34,461 bases of DNA from the NCBI GenBank assembly GCA_013285775.1, contig JABDHB010000005.1, forward strand, positions 1-34,461. Reading direction: 5' to 3'. Shown here piece by piece: positions 7,967 through 16,613 of the stretch. This DNA comes from Chlamydiota bacterium. Lineage in GTDB: Bacteria; Chlamydiota; Chlamydiia; Chlamydiales; Rhabdochlamydiaceae. A program made the translations under genes and the position numbers. Numbering within the stretch: the first letter of the stretch is position 1; the number at the start of each line of letters is the position of its first letter. A model generated the notes under the pieces. The model was not told where the DNA came from, did not search any database, and saw nothing but the letters and a program-made list of their open reading frames with translations.

Positions 7967-9364
7967 ATGAAACAGTTTTATGGTCGGATTCTGATTTTGG
8001 GTTATGGAAAGGTTGGCGAAGGTCTTATTTCTCTTATTTTTAAACACATCGATATTGATGCTAAGCAAATCATTATTGTAGATTCGATTGATAAAAAACT
8101 GGCGCTGAGGCAATGGATTTCACAAGGCATTCAATTCTGTCAGAAACAAATCTTACTCCATAACTATCAAAATGAGCTTAGTCAGTATTTAAAAGAGGGA
8201 GATGTTTTAATTGATCTTTCGAGTCGTACGGGTACCTTAGATATTGCTAAATGGTGTCATTCAAAAGATGTTATGTATCTAAATTCTAGCCTTGAAAGAT
8301 GGAGTGAAATCGAATCTCTTTATTTTTATCCTGATCAGGTTAGTCTTAAAAAAATCATAAAAGAAATTGATTATAAAGGAGCTACTGCTGTTTTTCAGCA
8401 TGGAGCAAATCCTGGCATTGTTTCGCATCTTACGAAATTGGGGCTATTAGACATGGCCAATTATAGCTTAAAAACATTAAAAAAAGAAGATTTGCGTAAA
8501 AAGATTGAAACCCATCTGCAAGATAATAATTTTCCTTTTTTGGCAAGGGATTTAGGTGTTAAAGTTGTTCATATTACAGATCTTGATACGCAATGTCTTA
8601 ATCGAGTTAAACAACCTAATGAATTCATTAATACCTGGTCAATACCTTCTTTTACTGAGGAAGCTATTTCTTACTCTGAGTTTAGTTGGGGCACTCATGA
8701 AAAAAATGTGCCATCGCATTTAAAATATTTTTCTAATGAAAAATGGAGTCAGGTTTATTCAATGTTACGGGCAATTGATTGCTGGTCTCATTCATGGACT
8801 GCAAAAGGACCTATGAAAGGAATGCTTGTGCCTCATCCAGAAACATTTACAATTGCTGAAGAATTAGCTGTTTACAAGGAAAATACCTTGCAATATCGTC
8901 CTACTGTTTGTTTTGTTTATAGGCCTTGTCTTTTAGCTATAGAATCTTTAGATGAGTTGATCACACGTAACAATCAACTTCAAGAAATACAATATGTGAT
9001 TTCATCTGAACAGGCCTCAGGAGGAGAAGAAGTAGGAGTTTTTCTTTTTGGCGATCAAATAAACTGGTGGACGGGAAGTATATTATCAAACGATGAAGTT
9101 AGACGCATTATCCCGTCAAGCAATTCTTCTACGTTGCCTGTAGCAGGATCTTTGGTAGCTGCTTTAGAATGGATGATTGAGAATCCGAGGTGTGGTTTTA
9201 ATATTCCTGAAAATCTTCCTTTTCGTGAAACAATCGAAACTGCAAAGCCTTATCTTGGTTCTCTACTCTCTCTCCCTGTTAATTGGAGCCCAAACGCTCA
9301 GGCGTCTCTTAATGATCGTTGCCAGTTTTCATCGTTTCATACTCAGCGAAATTGCAGTCTATAA
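7967..9364 (+). CDS. hss: homospermidine synthase-like, NAD-dependent
   Basis: A 465-residue protein matching bacterial homospermidine synthase in length and layout. It has an N-terminal Rossmann fold with GYGKVG (12-17), the family signature HGANPG (145-150) followed by a His/Lys/Gly-rich helix, and WSHSWTAKGPMKGM in the middle. The enzyme joins two putrescines, or spermidine and putrescine, to give homospermidine with NAD as a recycled cofactor. Saccharopine-dehydrogenase-like carboxyspermidine dehydrogenases are distant relatives, but the HGANPG motif favours Hss. It lies 13 nt after the amidinotransferase with an AAAAGGG site and is the last gene of the operon. It converges on ksgA with 20 nt between the stops and no visible hairpin. 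No putrescine-forming decarboxylase is present in the window. Confidence 0.85.
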   Translation: MKQFYGRILILGYGKVGEGLISLIFKHIDIDAKQIIIVDSIDKKLALRQWISQGIQFCQKQILLHNYQNELSQYLKEGDVLIDLSSRTGTLDIAKWCHSKDVMYLNSSLERWSEIESLYFYPDQVSLKKIIKEIDYKGATAVFQHGANPGIVSHLTKLGLLDMANYSLKTLKKEDLRKKIETHLQDNNFPFLARDLGVKVVHITDLDTQCLNRVKQPNEFINTWSIPSFTEEAISYSEFSWGTHEKNVPSHLKYFSNEKWSQVYSMLRAIDCWSHSWTAKGPMKGMLVPHPETFTIAEELAVYKENTLQYRPTVCFVYRPCLLAIESLDELITRNNQLQEIQYVISSEQASGGEEVGVFLFGDQINWWTGSILSNDEVRRIIPSSNSSTLPVAGSLVAALEWMIENPRCGFNIPENLPFRETIETAKPYLGSLLSLPVNWSPNAQASLNDRCQFSSFHTQRNCSL

Positions 9365-9384
9365 TTCTAAATTTTTGGCCCAAA

Positions 9385-10176
9385 TTAGCTTTTAATTGTT
9401 GCATAAAGGTTAAGGAAGTCTTGGAGGGAGAGCTGTTCGGGGCGGGCGGTTTCGAAGGGGCCGAGGTTGAGGTGGGGGTAGTCTTTTTTTAGGGAGGCGC
9501 GGAGCATTTTGCGCCGTTGTTGGAAGGCGGTGCGGACGAATTGGAAGAATTTTTCTGGATGAGGGATGTTAGGGGGCTTTTTTAGGGTGAGTTTGACGAG
9601 TGCGGAGCTGATTTTGGGTTTTGGATAGAAGCAGTTGGGAGAGATCGTAAAGCAGTATTCAGCGTCTGCAAAGAATTGGAGAAAGATGGTAAAGCTGCTG
9701 TAATCTTTTGTGTCTTTTTTTGCGATGAAGCGGAGGGCCACTTCTTTTTGTACCATAACGGTGATGGTGGTGATTTTGTCGTAGAGGGGGAGAAGGCGGG
9801 CTAGTATGGGGGTTGTGATTTTGTAAGGGAGGTTGGCGACAACTTTTGCTTTTTCGGAGAGGCTTTCCCAGTTGAATTTTAGGCAATCAGCTTCAATGAC
9901 TGTGAGATTTTCTTGGCCACGATTGAGGGTTTTTGCAAGGGTTCGATCCATTTCGATGGCAATTACTCTTGCTTTGGCTTCTAGGAGTTTTTCAGTAAGG
10001 GCTCCAGGTCCGGGTCCTATTTCATAGACAAGATCGTTTTCTTTGATGTCGGCAGCTGTGACAATTTTGTTTAAAATGTTTCCGTCGATGAGGAAATTCT
10101 GTGATAGGGACTTTTTTGCATGTACTCCATGAGAGGCTAAAAACTCATGGAGCTCTTTTGGTTTAAAGATGGCCAT
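9385..10176 (-). CDS. ksgA: 16S rRNA dimethyladenosine transferase KsgA/RsmA
   Basis: Dimethylates two adjacent adenines in the terminal helix of 16S rRNA during late 30S maturation. At 263 residues it has the family length, with SQNFL near the N-terminus, the SAM-binding loop YEIGPGPGALT and motif IV NLPY. The start overlaps the stop of the SurA-like gene by one base (TAATG), implying translational coupling. From memory C. trachomatis has the same pair (CT354-CT355). The 3' half uses many C-ending codons and appears strongly G-rich on the + strand, unlike the polyamine operon next to it. Confidence 0.95.
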   Translation of the reverse strand: MAIFKPKELHEFLASHGVHAKKSLSQNFLIDGNILNKIVTAADIKENDLVYEIGPGPGALTEKLLEAKARVIAIEMDRTLAKTLNRGQENLTVIEADCLKFNWESLSEKAKVVANLPYKITTPILARLLPLYDKITTITVMVQKEVALRFIAKKDTKDYSSFTIFLQFFADAEYCFTISPNCFYPKPKISSALVKLTLKKPPNIPHPEKFFQFVRTAFQQRRKMLRASLKKDYPHLNLGPFETARPEQLSLQDFLNLYATIKS

Positions 10177-11204
10177 TAATTCAGGCTAAATGGCTGGAAG
10201 TTGGGCGGGATATGATCGTTCCAGAATTGTTGATCATAGCCGTAGCGTAAGCGTAGTTTTTTCATGTAACGGGAAGATTCTTTATTGACCTCTACTTGGA
10301 GAAGTTCATCTTTAATCGTATTAGCAACTCTTTGAAAGAGGGGGGCAGTTGCTGCATTATGATTTTTTCTATGGAAAATTCTCACTACGTTTGTGTTATC
10401 TGCGCGACTTTGTTGAAGGACGGGAAAACTAAAGTTTCCATTTTGTATAGATGTGAGTATGGATTGGTGGGAAGAGGAAAGATCTTTATTCTCGGTGATA
10501 TAATCTTGAGATATGGAAATGGAAATGGCTGGATCGAGGTTTTCAGTGGCTTTAAAGTTTGCAGCAATTTCTGAGAGTTCTCTTTTTTCAGAAAGGAGGC
10601 AATCGTAGAATTTTTTTCCGATCTCTTCTGCGTCAAAATTTTGTGGTGCGCGTATGGAGATTACTTGATAGGTCCAAGTTTCTTTGGGAGGGTTGTGTGA
10701 GCAAAATTCGGTGTAAGCTTTTTTCACGTCTTTGGAATTGACGTTTGCAAGTGCTTTGGAATGGATTTTGAACCAGGTCATTTTCTGTACGATGAGTTCA
10801 TCGTGAATCATGCTGCGTGCTTCTTCGTAGGTGATTCCAATTTTATCGAGGGTTCCCATGACGTTAGGGCCGAAGCGTGTTTGGATCTCTTCTCTTACAT
10901 CGCCGTCGGTTGTTTTGATCTCTTTTTCTGCTGCATCGGCTAGGATGAGCTCGTTATCGATCAATTGCTCGAGTGTGGAGCGCCACTGTGTATTGTAAAA
11001 CTGGATTTTAGCTTCTTTGGATGCTGCGTATTGTGGGTAGTACCGATCTAAATAGAGATCCATTTTTTTCATGACGTCGAGAACAGAGATGGTTTTTCCC
11101 ATCACTTTTGAAAGGATCCGGTTGTGTACGACAACTTCTCCCTCCTGATCGGCATGTAGAATACTAGTGGCAATAAGAACAAAGCAGAGTAAAAATTTCA
11201 TCAT
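10176..11204 (-). CDS. SurA-like periplasmic chaperone/peptidyl-prolyl isomerase
   Basis: A 342-residue exported protein with a clear signal peptide (cleavage near LHA, residue 18). Residues about 25-155 match the SurA N-terminal chaperone fold: VVHNRILSKVMGKTISVLDVMKKMD, then long helices with the LEQLIDNELIL segment typical of SurA/PrsA proteins. Residues about 170-290 could be a degenerate parvulin domain, but I see no convincing PPIase motif. It probably escorts outer-membrane proteins across the periplasm. An AGGA site lies about eight bases before the ATG at 11204. It is placed 12 nt after the methyltransferase gene and overlaps ksgA by one base, making a three-gene operon. It matches the C. 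trachomatis CT355 position. Confidence 0.75.
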   Translation of the reverse strand: MMKFLLCFVLIATSILHADQEGEVVVHNRILSKVMGKTISVLDVMKKMDLYLDRYYPQYAASKEAKIQFYNTQWRSTLEQLIDNELILADAAEKEIKTTDGDVREEIQTRFGPNVMGTLDKIGITYEEARSMIHDELIVQKMTWFKIHSKALANVNSKDVKKAYTEFCSHNPPKETWTYQVISIRAPQNFDAEEIGKKFYDCLLSEKRELSEIAANFKATENLDPAISISISQDYITENKDLSSSHQSILTSIQNGNFSFPVLQQSRADNTNVVRIFHRKNHNAATAPLFQRVANTIKDELLQVEVNKESSRYMKKLRLRYGYDQQFWNDHIPPNFQPFSLN

Positions 11205-11216
11205 GGTTGCATCCTA

Positions 11217-12368
11217 TCAAATCGGTTTTCTTTTGTAAACAGCTCCATAAAACCCGTCCATGCCCCCTTCTTGAGGCAAAATTTTCAATTCCTTAACGAG
11301 TTCTAGCTCAAACGTCTTCATAAAGTATGCTGTTTGCTCCTCGTTCTCTTTTGGGAGCATGCTGCATGTTGCGTAAACAATCTGTCCTTTTGGATGTAAA
11401 AACTCCAGTGCTTTTTTAAAAATCTCTTTTTGCTCTATGCAAAGTCGTTCAATTGTTTCGGGATTGATCTTCCATTTCATGTCTGGATTGCGCCGAATTG
11501 TGCCAAGACCACTACAAGGGGCGTCCACAAGAACCCATTCCATTTTGTGTTTTAAGCGGTTTTTTTTGGGATCATCATAATACATGAGCTGAGCATTTTG
11601 TATTCCGGCGCGCCGAAGTCTTTTTTTTGCTTCTTCTAGGGCAAAATCACGGATGTCATGGAGATAAATGACTCCTTTGTTTTCCATTGAAGGGGCAAAT
11701 GCAAGGGTTTTTCCTCCAGAGCCTGCGCAATAGTCAAATACATGCTCTTTGGGCAGGGGTTGTACAAGTTTTGCAAGGAGCTGACTTCCCTCATCTTGGA
11801 TTTCAAAGAGCCCTTCTTTAAATTCGGGTAGCCCAAAAAAATTGATCCTTTTATGGAAGGTGATCCCTTCTGTAGACTCTAGAGTGGGGGAGACATCGTA
11901 GATCTCTTTCCATTTTTCTAAAAGAGCTTGTCTAGTAGTTTTCAAAGTATTCGTTCGAATGGTAGTAGGTGCTTTGGTATTGCTTAGGAGGCAAAGTTGG
12001 ATGGCCTTTTCTTCTCCAAAGGCCTCTTCGATGCACTGAAAGAGGTCTTTTGGAAAGCTCACTCGAATATGGGCGGGTATGTTTATCTCATGAATGTAAT
12101 CAAGGGGATTGATCGAGCTATAGATTTCATAGCGAGATTCCCAGCTTATAGAGCCTTTGCAAAGATAGTCCAATAATCCACGCCATCTAATCATTCCGTA
12201 AATAGGTTCGCAGATTGCAGAGCGTTCTTTCGAGCCAATGTTTTTATGTTTGCGCAAATAATGGCTTAGAAATACATCCAATGGTTTTGTTTGTATTGAA
12301 TTGAGAATACTAAAGATGTGATGTTCGATAAATTTTCTATTCATAGAAATTACGGTGGAGTATAACAT
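11217..12368 (-). CDS. RsmB/Fmu-type rRNA cytosine-C5 methyltransferase
   Basis: A SAM-dependent m5C RNA methyltransferase of the NOL1/NOP2/Sun family, 383 residues. It shows an N-terminal NusB-like helical domain, the SAM loop FDYCAGSGGK (211-220), motif IV DAPCSGLG with C285, and motif VI YATCS with nucleophile C335. The family methylates cytosines of 16S rRNA; RsmB (C967) is the closest functional guess, and the C. trachomatis fmu gene (CT553) is the likely counterpart. The start is uncertain: ATG 12368 lies only 24 bp from the divergent doxX gene, and M9 (12344) would leave more room for promoters. Neither has a good ribosome binding site. Confidence 0.9.
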   Translation of the reverse strand: MLYSTVISMNRKFIEHHIFSILNSIQTKPLDVFLSHYLRKHKNIGSKERSAICEPIYGMIRWRGLLDYLCKGSISWESRYEIYSSINPLDYIHEINIPAHIRVSFPKDLFQCIEEAFGEEKAIQLCLLSNTKAPTTIRTNTLKTTRQALLEKWKEIYDVSPTLESTEGITFHKRINFFGLPEFKEGLFEIQDEGSQLLAKLVQPLPKEHVFDYCAGSGGKTLAFAPSMENKGVIYLHDIRDFALEEAKKRLRRAGIQNAQLMYYDDPKKNRLKHKMEWVLVDAPCSGLGTIRRNPDMKWKINPETIERLCIEQKEIFKKALEFLHPKGQIVYATCSMLPKENEEQTAYFMKTFELELVKELKILPQEGGMDGFYGAVYKRKPI

Positions 12369-12392
12369 TAATATTTTATGAGAGGAAGATAA

Positions 12393-12851
12393 ATGAATCC
12401 TTTACAACTATTAGTTCTTTTTTTGGGGAGAGTGTGTCTTAGTGTAATTTTTATTTTGTCAGCTTTAAATAAGATTTGGGACTGGCAAGGATACCAGATG
12501 TTGGTAACAAATGCTTTTTCTGACATGCATCAGATCCCTCAAATGAATTTTGCTTTAGATTTTGCTTCCGCCCACTTAACGCTTGTGTTGCTTATAGGGA
12601 TAATTACGGAGCTTGTAGGTGGAGTTTTTGTGTTTTTAGGAATAAAGGCGAGGTTAGGGGCTCTTTTACTTATTTTATTTTTGATTCCAACAACGGTAAT
12701 ATTTCATCATTTTTGGCTTCTTGATGGTTCAGAAAAAGATCTTCAGACGATTATGTTTTTAAAAAATGTGAGTATTATAGGAGGGTTGTTGATTCTTTTG
12801 GCTTTTGGCAGCGGCAAGAGTGTTAAATCTAAGCCTGTCCCCAAAGAATGA
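12393..12851 (+). CDS. DoxX-family membrane protein
   Basis: A 152-residue protein with four hydrophobic segments (about residues 5-24, 58-80, 84-105 and 120-140) and the LGRVCLSVIFILSALNKI beginning typical of DoxX/YphA-like proteins. The family's roles vary (redox or stress-associated membrane proteins), so no reaction can be assigned. The start has a strong GAGGAAG site seven or eight bases upstream. The stop lies 19 nt before GC-rich palindrome copy B, which separates it from lnt. It is transcribed divergently from the rsmB-like gene with only 24 bp between starts. Confidence 0.8.
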   Translation: MNPLQLLVLFLGRVCLSVIFILSALNKIWDWQGYQMLVTNAFSDMHQIPQMNFALDFASAHLTLVLLIGIITELVGGVFVFLGIKARLGALLLILFLIPTTVIFHHFWLLDGSEKDLQTIMFLKNVSIIGGLLILLAFGSGKSVKSKPVPKE

Positions 12852-12870
12852 ATACGAACAAGAAGAAGAA

Positions 12871-12979
12871 GATCGGGCACGCACGCGGGCACGGGCACGG
12901 GCTCGAAATCCGGAAAGAGAAGAAAGGTCTGCGCTTCTTTCTTTCGTGCCCGAGCCCGTGCCCGCGTGCGTGCCCGATC
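12871..12979. repeat. GC-rich palindromic element, copy B
   Basis: Same element as copy A, in the same orientation but with longer matching arms: the outer 29 bases of each arm are perfect reverse complements. The left arm is preceded by AGAAGAAGAA and the right arm followed by TTTTCTTTTTCTTC, so the palindrome extends into purine/pyrimidine flanks. A GC-rich hairpin followed by a T-rich tract has the shape of an intrinsic terminator. It ends only 28 nt before the lnt start codon. Confidence 0.88.
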
Positions 12980-13007
12980 TTTTCTTTTTCTTCAACAGGT
13001 CTCCAAA

Positions 13008-14426
13008 ATGATTGTTATTAGCTTTCTGATAGCAGCATTGGGTCACTTTGAAAAGTTTTCTTTCTTTGGAGTTGTGACTTCTTTTTTTGGGTATGCTCTT
13101 TTTTGGAAGAGTTTGGAGAAAGTGAAGCGTCCGTTTGTTGTAGCAACCGTTTGGTTTGCTCTTTTGCAAGGGTGTTTTTTGTTTTGGATGACTTCCATTG
13201 AGTATCAGGGGATCTACATTTTATTTGTGTATCTGGGTTTGCTGGTATTTCTAGGTGTCCAGTGGGGTGTGATTAGTCGGTTGGTTATAGCGCGGCATAG
13301 TGTTTTAGTGATTGCTGCGCTTTGGACCCTTTTTGAATGGGGGCGCCAGTTTATTTTATGCGGCTTTTCTTTGAATCCTGTGGGGCTTGGTCTTGCTTCT
13401 ACAGATGTTTCTTTGCAATGGGCTTCGGTTTGGGGAGTTTTAGGGCTTTCTTTTTGGGTGATGTGGGTCAATCTTGCCGCGTACCGAAAACAGCATTGTA
13501 CTGCTGTTTGTTTATTTTTGATCCCTTATTTGTTTGGGGTTGCGCATATTACCTATCACGATAGGGGATCAAATCTTGACCCTATAAGTATTGCTCTTGT
13601 GCAGACAGATCTACTTCCTTCGCAAAAGGTGCGTATGCGCAATCGGATACATGATTTTGTCTCTCTTTCAACGCAATGGGAAACTATTTTAAGGTATTTA
13701 AGTTCTGTCCCAAAGATGGACTACATTATATTGCCTGAAGCGGCTCTTCCGTTTGGTTTTTTAAAGAATGGGGATACTTGTCAGGCGCTTGCGGATCATT
13801 TTGGAGCGGAAGTGATTGTAGGGTTAGATGATAAAAATTTTAATTCCGCGTTTCATTTTACTCCTGATTCGAAAAAATGGGAGAGGACTGAAAAGCAAGT
13901 TTTGCTCCCTTTGGCTGAATATCTCCCTTTTGAATGGGCGAGATCTCTTTCAAAGTATTATGGGATCACAGAGTTTTTTACTCCGGGTGATGAAATTAAA
14001 GTATTTAATGGTAAAATCCCCATAGCTATCTCTATTTGCTATGAAGAAACTTTTTCTTCTTTTGTGCGTCAAGGGAGGCAAAAAGGGGGAAAGCTTTTGG
14101 TTAATTTGTCTAATGATGCTTGGTATCCCCGCTCTATTTTAGGCGAGGAGCATTTTCAGCATGGCAAAATGCGTGCTATTGAGAATGGGGCTTATCTTGT
14201 GAGGGCCTGTAATATGGGGGTAAGTGCTGTAGTAGATAGTTTAGGCAGGACCGTTTCAAAAAAAGATGTGCCAGGTGTTTTGTTCGCTTCATTTGTTCCT
14301 TATAATTATAAAACTCTCTATACGTTCTGGGGTGATAGAGCAATCATTCTTTTATGTTTTCTTATTTTAGTTTTTAAACTTGCTCAAAATATTATACTGG
14401 GGTACCCTTTTACGGAACAAGTATAG
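13008..14426 (+). CDS. lnt: apolipoprotein N-acyltransferase
   Basis: Adds the third acyl chain to the N-terminal cysteine of lipoproteins in the inner membrane. The first 180 residues hold about six membrane segments, residues 190-440 form the nitrilase-fold catalytic domain, and a last membrane segment follows near 450. The catalytic triad is visible: E244 (LPEAALPF), K296 (EKQVLLP) and C344 (SICYEE). I chose ATG 13008, which gives a 472-residue protein. The frame stays open upstream to 12966, but that part is the right arm of palindrome copy B. The ribosome binding site (ACAGGT) is weak. lnt-lpxC-fabZ-lpxA-fmt is the order I remember in Chlamydia (CT534-CT530). Confidence 0.93.
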   Translation: MIVISFLIAALGHFEKFSFFGVVTSFFGYALFWKSLEKVKRPFVVATVWFALLQGCFLFWMTSIEYQGIYILFVYLGLLVFLGVQWGVISRLVIARHSVLVIAALWTLFEWGRQFILCGFSLNPVGLGLASTDVSLQWASVWGVLGLSFWVMWVNLAAYRKQHCTAVCLFLIPYLFGVAHITYHDRGSNLDPISIALVQTDLLPSQKVRMRNRIHDFVSLSTQWETILRYLSSVPKMDYIILPEAALPFGFLKNGDTCQALADHFGAEVIVGLDDKNFNSAFHFTPDSKKWERTEKQVLLPLAEYLPFEWARSLSKYYGITEFFTPGDEIKVFNGKIPIAISICYEETFSSFVRQGRQKGGKLLVNLSNDAWYPRSILGEEHFQHGKMRAIENGAYLVRACNMGVSAVVDSLGRTVSKKDVPGVLFASFVPYNYKTLYTFWGDRAIILLCFLILVFKLAQNIILGYPFTEQV

Positions 14427-14440
14427 TAGGTGCATCTAAA

Positions 14441-15289
14441 ATGAAGCAAAGGACGATACAAAATACAATCTCCTCATCAGGAGTTGGGCTATTTACAGGA
14501 AAAAAGGTACACGTCACTTTAAGCCCTACTGATGTGGATCACGGGATTGTTTTTCAACGTGCAGATCTTCCTGGAACTCCAAAAATTCCTGCAAGCGTAA
14601 ATTTTGTAAAGGAAACTCCTAGATGTACCATTCTTGGCAATGAACAAGGTTCTATTCAAACAGTGGAGCATATCACTGCTGCCTTAAGCGCTTATGGTAT
14701 TGACAATTTGCTTGTATCGCTCGATGGTCCTGAAGTTCCTATTTTTGATGGAAGCTCTGCAAGTTTTGTAGAGATGATTGAAAAAGGCGGGGTTTGCGAG
14801 CAGTCGAAAGAAAAAGCAAGACGGAAGATCCAGTCGCCTGTGTTTTGGGCTCAAGGAGATGTACAGATTATTGCTCTTCCTTCTGATGAATATAGAATCA
14901 GTTACACGCTGCATTATCCCCATTCTAGCGTTATAGGCTCTCAGTTTTATTCTGTTCTTGTGAATGAAAACAAATTTAAAGCTGAAATTGCTCCAAGCCG
15001 TACTTTTTCTCTTTACGAAGAGATTGCTCCCTTGATTGAAAGGGGATTGATAAAAGGAGGAGGATTGGAAAATGCTGTTGTGATAAAGGATAATAGTATT
15101 GTAAATCCCGAAGGTGTTCGTTATCCTAATGAGATGGTTCGCCATAAGATTTTGGATATGATTGGAGATTTATCTCTGGTGGGACAGCCTTTTTTAGCAC
15201 ATATTATAGCAATCCGCTCAGGACATGCTTCAAATACTGCTTTTGCTAGGGAGATAGTAAACTACTTTAATAAGCTGGGAGTGTCATAA
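14441..15289 (+). CDS. lpxC: UDP-3-O-acyl-N-acetylglucosamine deacetylase
   Basis: The zinc enzyme that carries out the committed step of lipid A synthesis. Zinc ligands are H77 (VEHITAAL), H235 and D239 (VRHKILDMIGD). E76 is the likely general base and H262 (SGHASN) the second catalytic residue. At 282 residues it is a little shorter than the E. coli enzyme but covers both repeated domains. Its stop overlaps the fabZ start by one base, so the two are translationally coupled. It lies 14 nt after lnt. Confidence 0.96.
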   Translation: MKQRTIQNTISSSGVGLFTGKKVHVTLSPTDVDHGIVFQRADLPGTPKIPASVNFVKETPRCTILGNEQGSIQTVEHITAALSAYGIDNLLVSLDGPEVPIFDGSSASFVEMIEKGGVCEQSKEKARRKIQSPVFWAQGDVQIIALPSDEYRISYTLHYPHSSVIGSQFYSVLVNENKFKAEIAPSRTFSLYEEIAPLIERGLIKGGGLENAVVIKDNSIVNPEGVRYPNEMVRHKILDMIGDLSLVGQPFLAHIIAIRSGHASNTAFAREIVNYFNKLGVS

Positions 15290-15759
15290 TGGAACAATCT
15301 GTAGACGCGCAAAATGGGATCTTAATGAATATAAAAGATATCTTAAAAATATTACCGCACCGTTACCCATTTTTGTTGGTAGACAAAATTATTCATCTGA
15401 ATCTTGAAGAGAATGTGATTATTGGACAAAAAAATGTGACGTTCAATGAACAGTTTTTTCAAGGACACTTTCCGGGAGCTCCTATTATGCCAGGCGTGCT
15501 TATTTTGGAAGCTCTTGCGCAAACAGGAGGGATCCTTGTCCATCAAAAAGGAAACCAAGAAAAGACAGCCGTACTCTTGAACATCAATAACGCAAAATTT
15601 CGAAGACCTGTAGTTCCTGGCGATGTACTTTATTTGCATGCTTTTGCCATTCACTTAAGCCATAAAGGTGGCAAGGTTCAAGCAAAGGCGCTTGTAAATG
15701 ATAAGCTTGCAGTTGAGGCTGAAATCGGCTTTGCACTCATAGATAAAGACCAATTATAA
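15289..15759 (+). CDS. fabZ: (3R)-hydroxyacyl-ACP dehydratase
   Basis: Dehydrates beta-hydroxyacyl-ACP in fatty acid elongation and shares its substrate pool with LpxA. It has a single hot-dog fold with catalytic H60 in GHFPG and E74 in GVLILEALAQ, and the HRYPFLLVD segment typical of FabZ. The first ATG (15289) overlaps the lpxC stop. A second in-frame ATG at 15325 (MNIKDILK) gives the canonical FabZ N-terminus and has GGGA upstream, so either start is possible; residue numbers here use the first. Confidence 0.95.
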   Translation: MEQSVDAQNGILMNIKDILKILPHRYPFLLVDKIIHLNLEENVIIGQKNVTFNEQFFQGHFPGAPIMPGVLILEALAQTGGILVHQKGNQEKTAVLLNINNAKFRRPVVPGDVLYLHAFAIHLSHKGGKVQAKALVNDKLAVEAEIGFALIDKDQL

Positions 15760-15776
15760 AAAGGAATAGGGCTTAC

Positions 15777-16613
15777 ATGACGGATATTCACCCTTCTGCG
15801 ATCATTGAAAAAGGGGCAAAGATTGGAAATAATGTTACTATTGAAGCTTATGCCACTGTAAAAGGCAATGTTGTATTGGAAGACAACGTTGTGATTAAGT
15901 CTCATGCCTACATTGATGGGAATACCACAATTGGTGAAGGGACAATCATTTGGCCTTTTGCGAGTATCGGAACGAAAACGCAAGACTTAAAATATCGGGG
16001 AGAAACAACTTACGTAATTATTGGGAAAAAATGTGAAATTCGTGAGTTTGTAACGATCAATTCCTCCTGCGGAGAAAATACCGCTGTTCGTATCGGAGAT
16101 AACTGTTTGATTATGGCCTATTGCCATGTCGCTCATAATTGTGAAATTGGAAATCGTGTGATTATGGCTAACAGTGTAAATCTTGCAGGCCACGTCATTG
16201 TAGAAGACAATGTTGTGATTGGCGGAATGGCTGCAGTGCACCAGTTTTCTAGGATTGGACAGTATTCGATGGTAGGGGGGTTTAGTAGACTAACGCATGA
16301 TATGCCTCCCTATACAATTGGTGGAGGGGCTCCTTATAAATTAGGAGGGCTTAACCTGATTGGACTAAAAAGAAACGGGTTTAGCCTAGCGTTGAGAAAA
16401 TCTCTTGTTAAGGCGTTTAAATTGACCTATCGCTCAAATTTGAAAATCGCTGCAGCTATCGAGGCTATTGAAAACGAGATTGAGATGAACCCTCATGTAA
16501 AACATTGGCTTGATTTCTGCAAAAGCTCTAAAAGAGGGCTTATAGGACTTCAGGGGTCACTTTCTGAAGAAGATGTTGAGCAAGAAGAGCTCGAAGAAGA
16601 ACTCGTCAAATAA
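15777..16613 (+). CDS. lpxA: UDP-N-acetylglucosamine O-acyltransferase
   Basis: First acyltransferase of lipid A synthesis. The first 190 residues form a left-handed parallel beta-helix of hexapeptide repeats (IGNNVT, IGEGTI, VIVEDN and others). The catalytic histidine is H120 in HVAHNCEIG. The C-terminal helical domain (about 195-265) ends in a very acidic tail (EEDVEQEELEEE). The length, 278 residues, is slightly above the usual 260-270 because of that tail. A GGAATAGGG region precedes the start. The stop overlaps the fmt start by one base. Confidence 0.96.
   Translation: MTDIHPSAIIEKGAKIGNNVTIEAYATVKGNVVLEDNVVIKSHAYIDGNTTIGEGTIIWPFASIGTKTQDLKYRGETTYVIIGKKCEIREFVTINSSCGENTAVRIGDNCLIMAYCHVAHNCEIGNRVIMANSVNLAGHVIVEDNVVIGGMAAVHQFSRIGQYSMVGGFSRLTHDMPPYTIGGGAPYKLGGLNLIGLKRNGFSLALRKSLVKAFKLTYRSNLKIAAAIEAIENEIEMNPHVKHWLDFCKSSKRGLIGLQGSLSEEDVEQEELEEELVK

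Noticed and set aside
12759-13169. Minus-strand open frame across doxX, palindrome B and lnt
   Set aside because: It is made largely of repeat-derived Arg/Ala codons and lies over two well-supported genes on the other strand.
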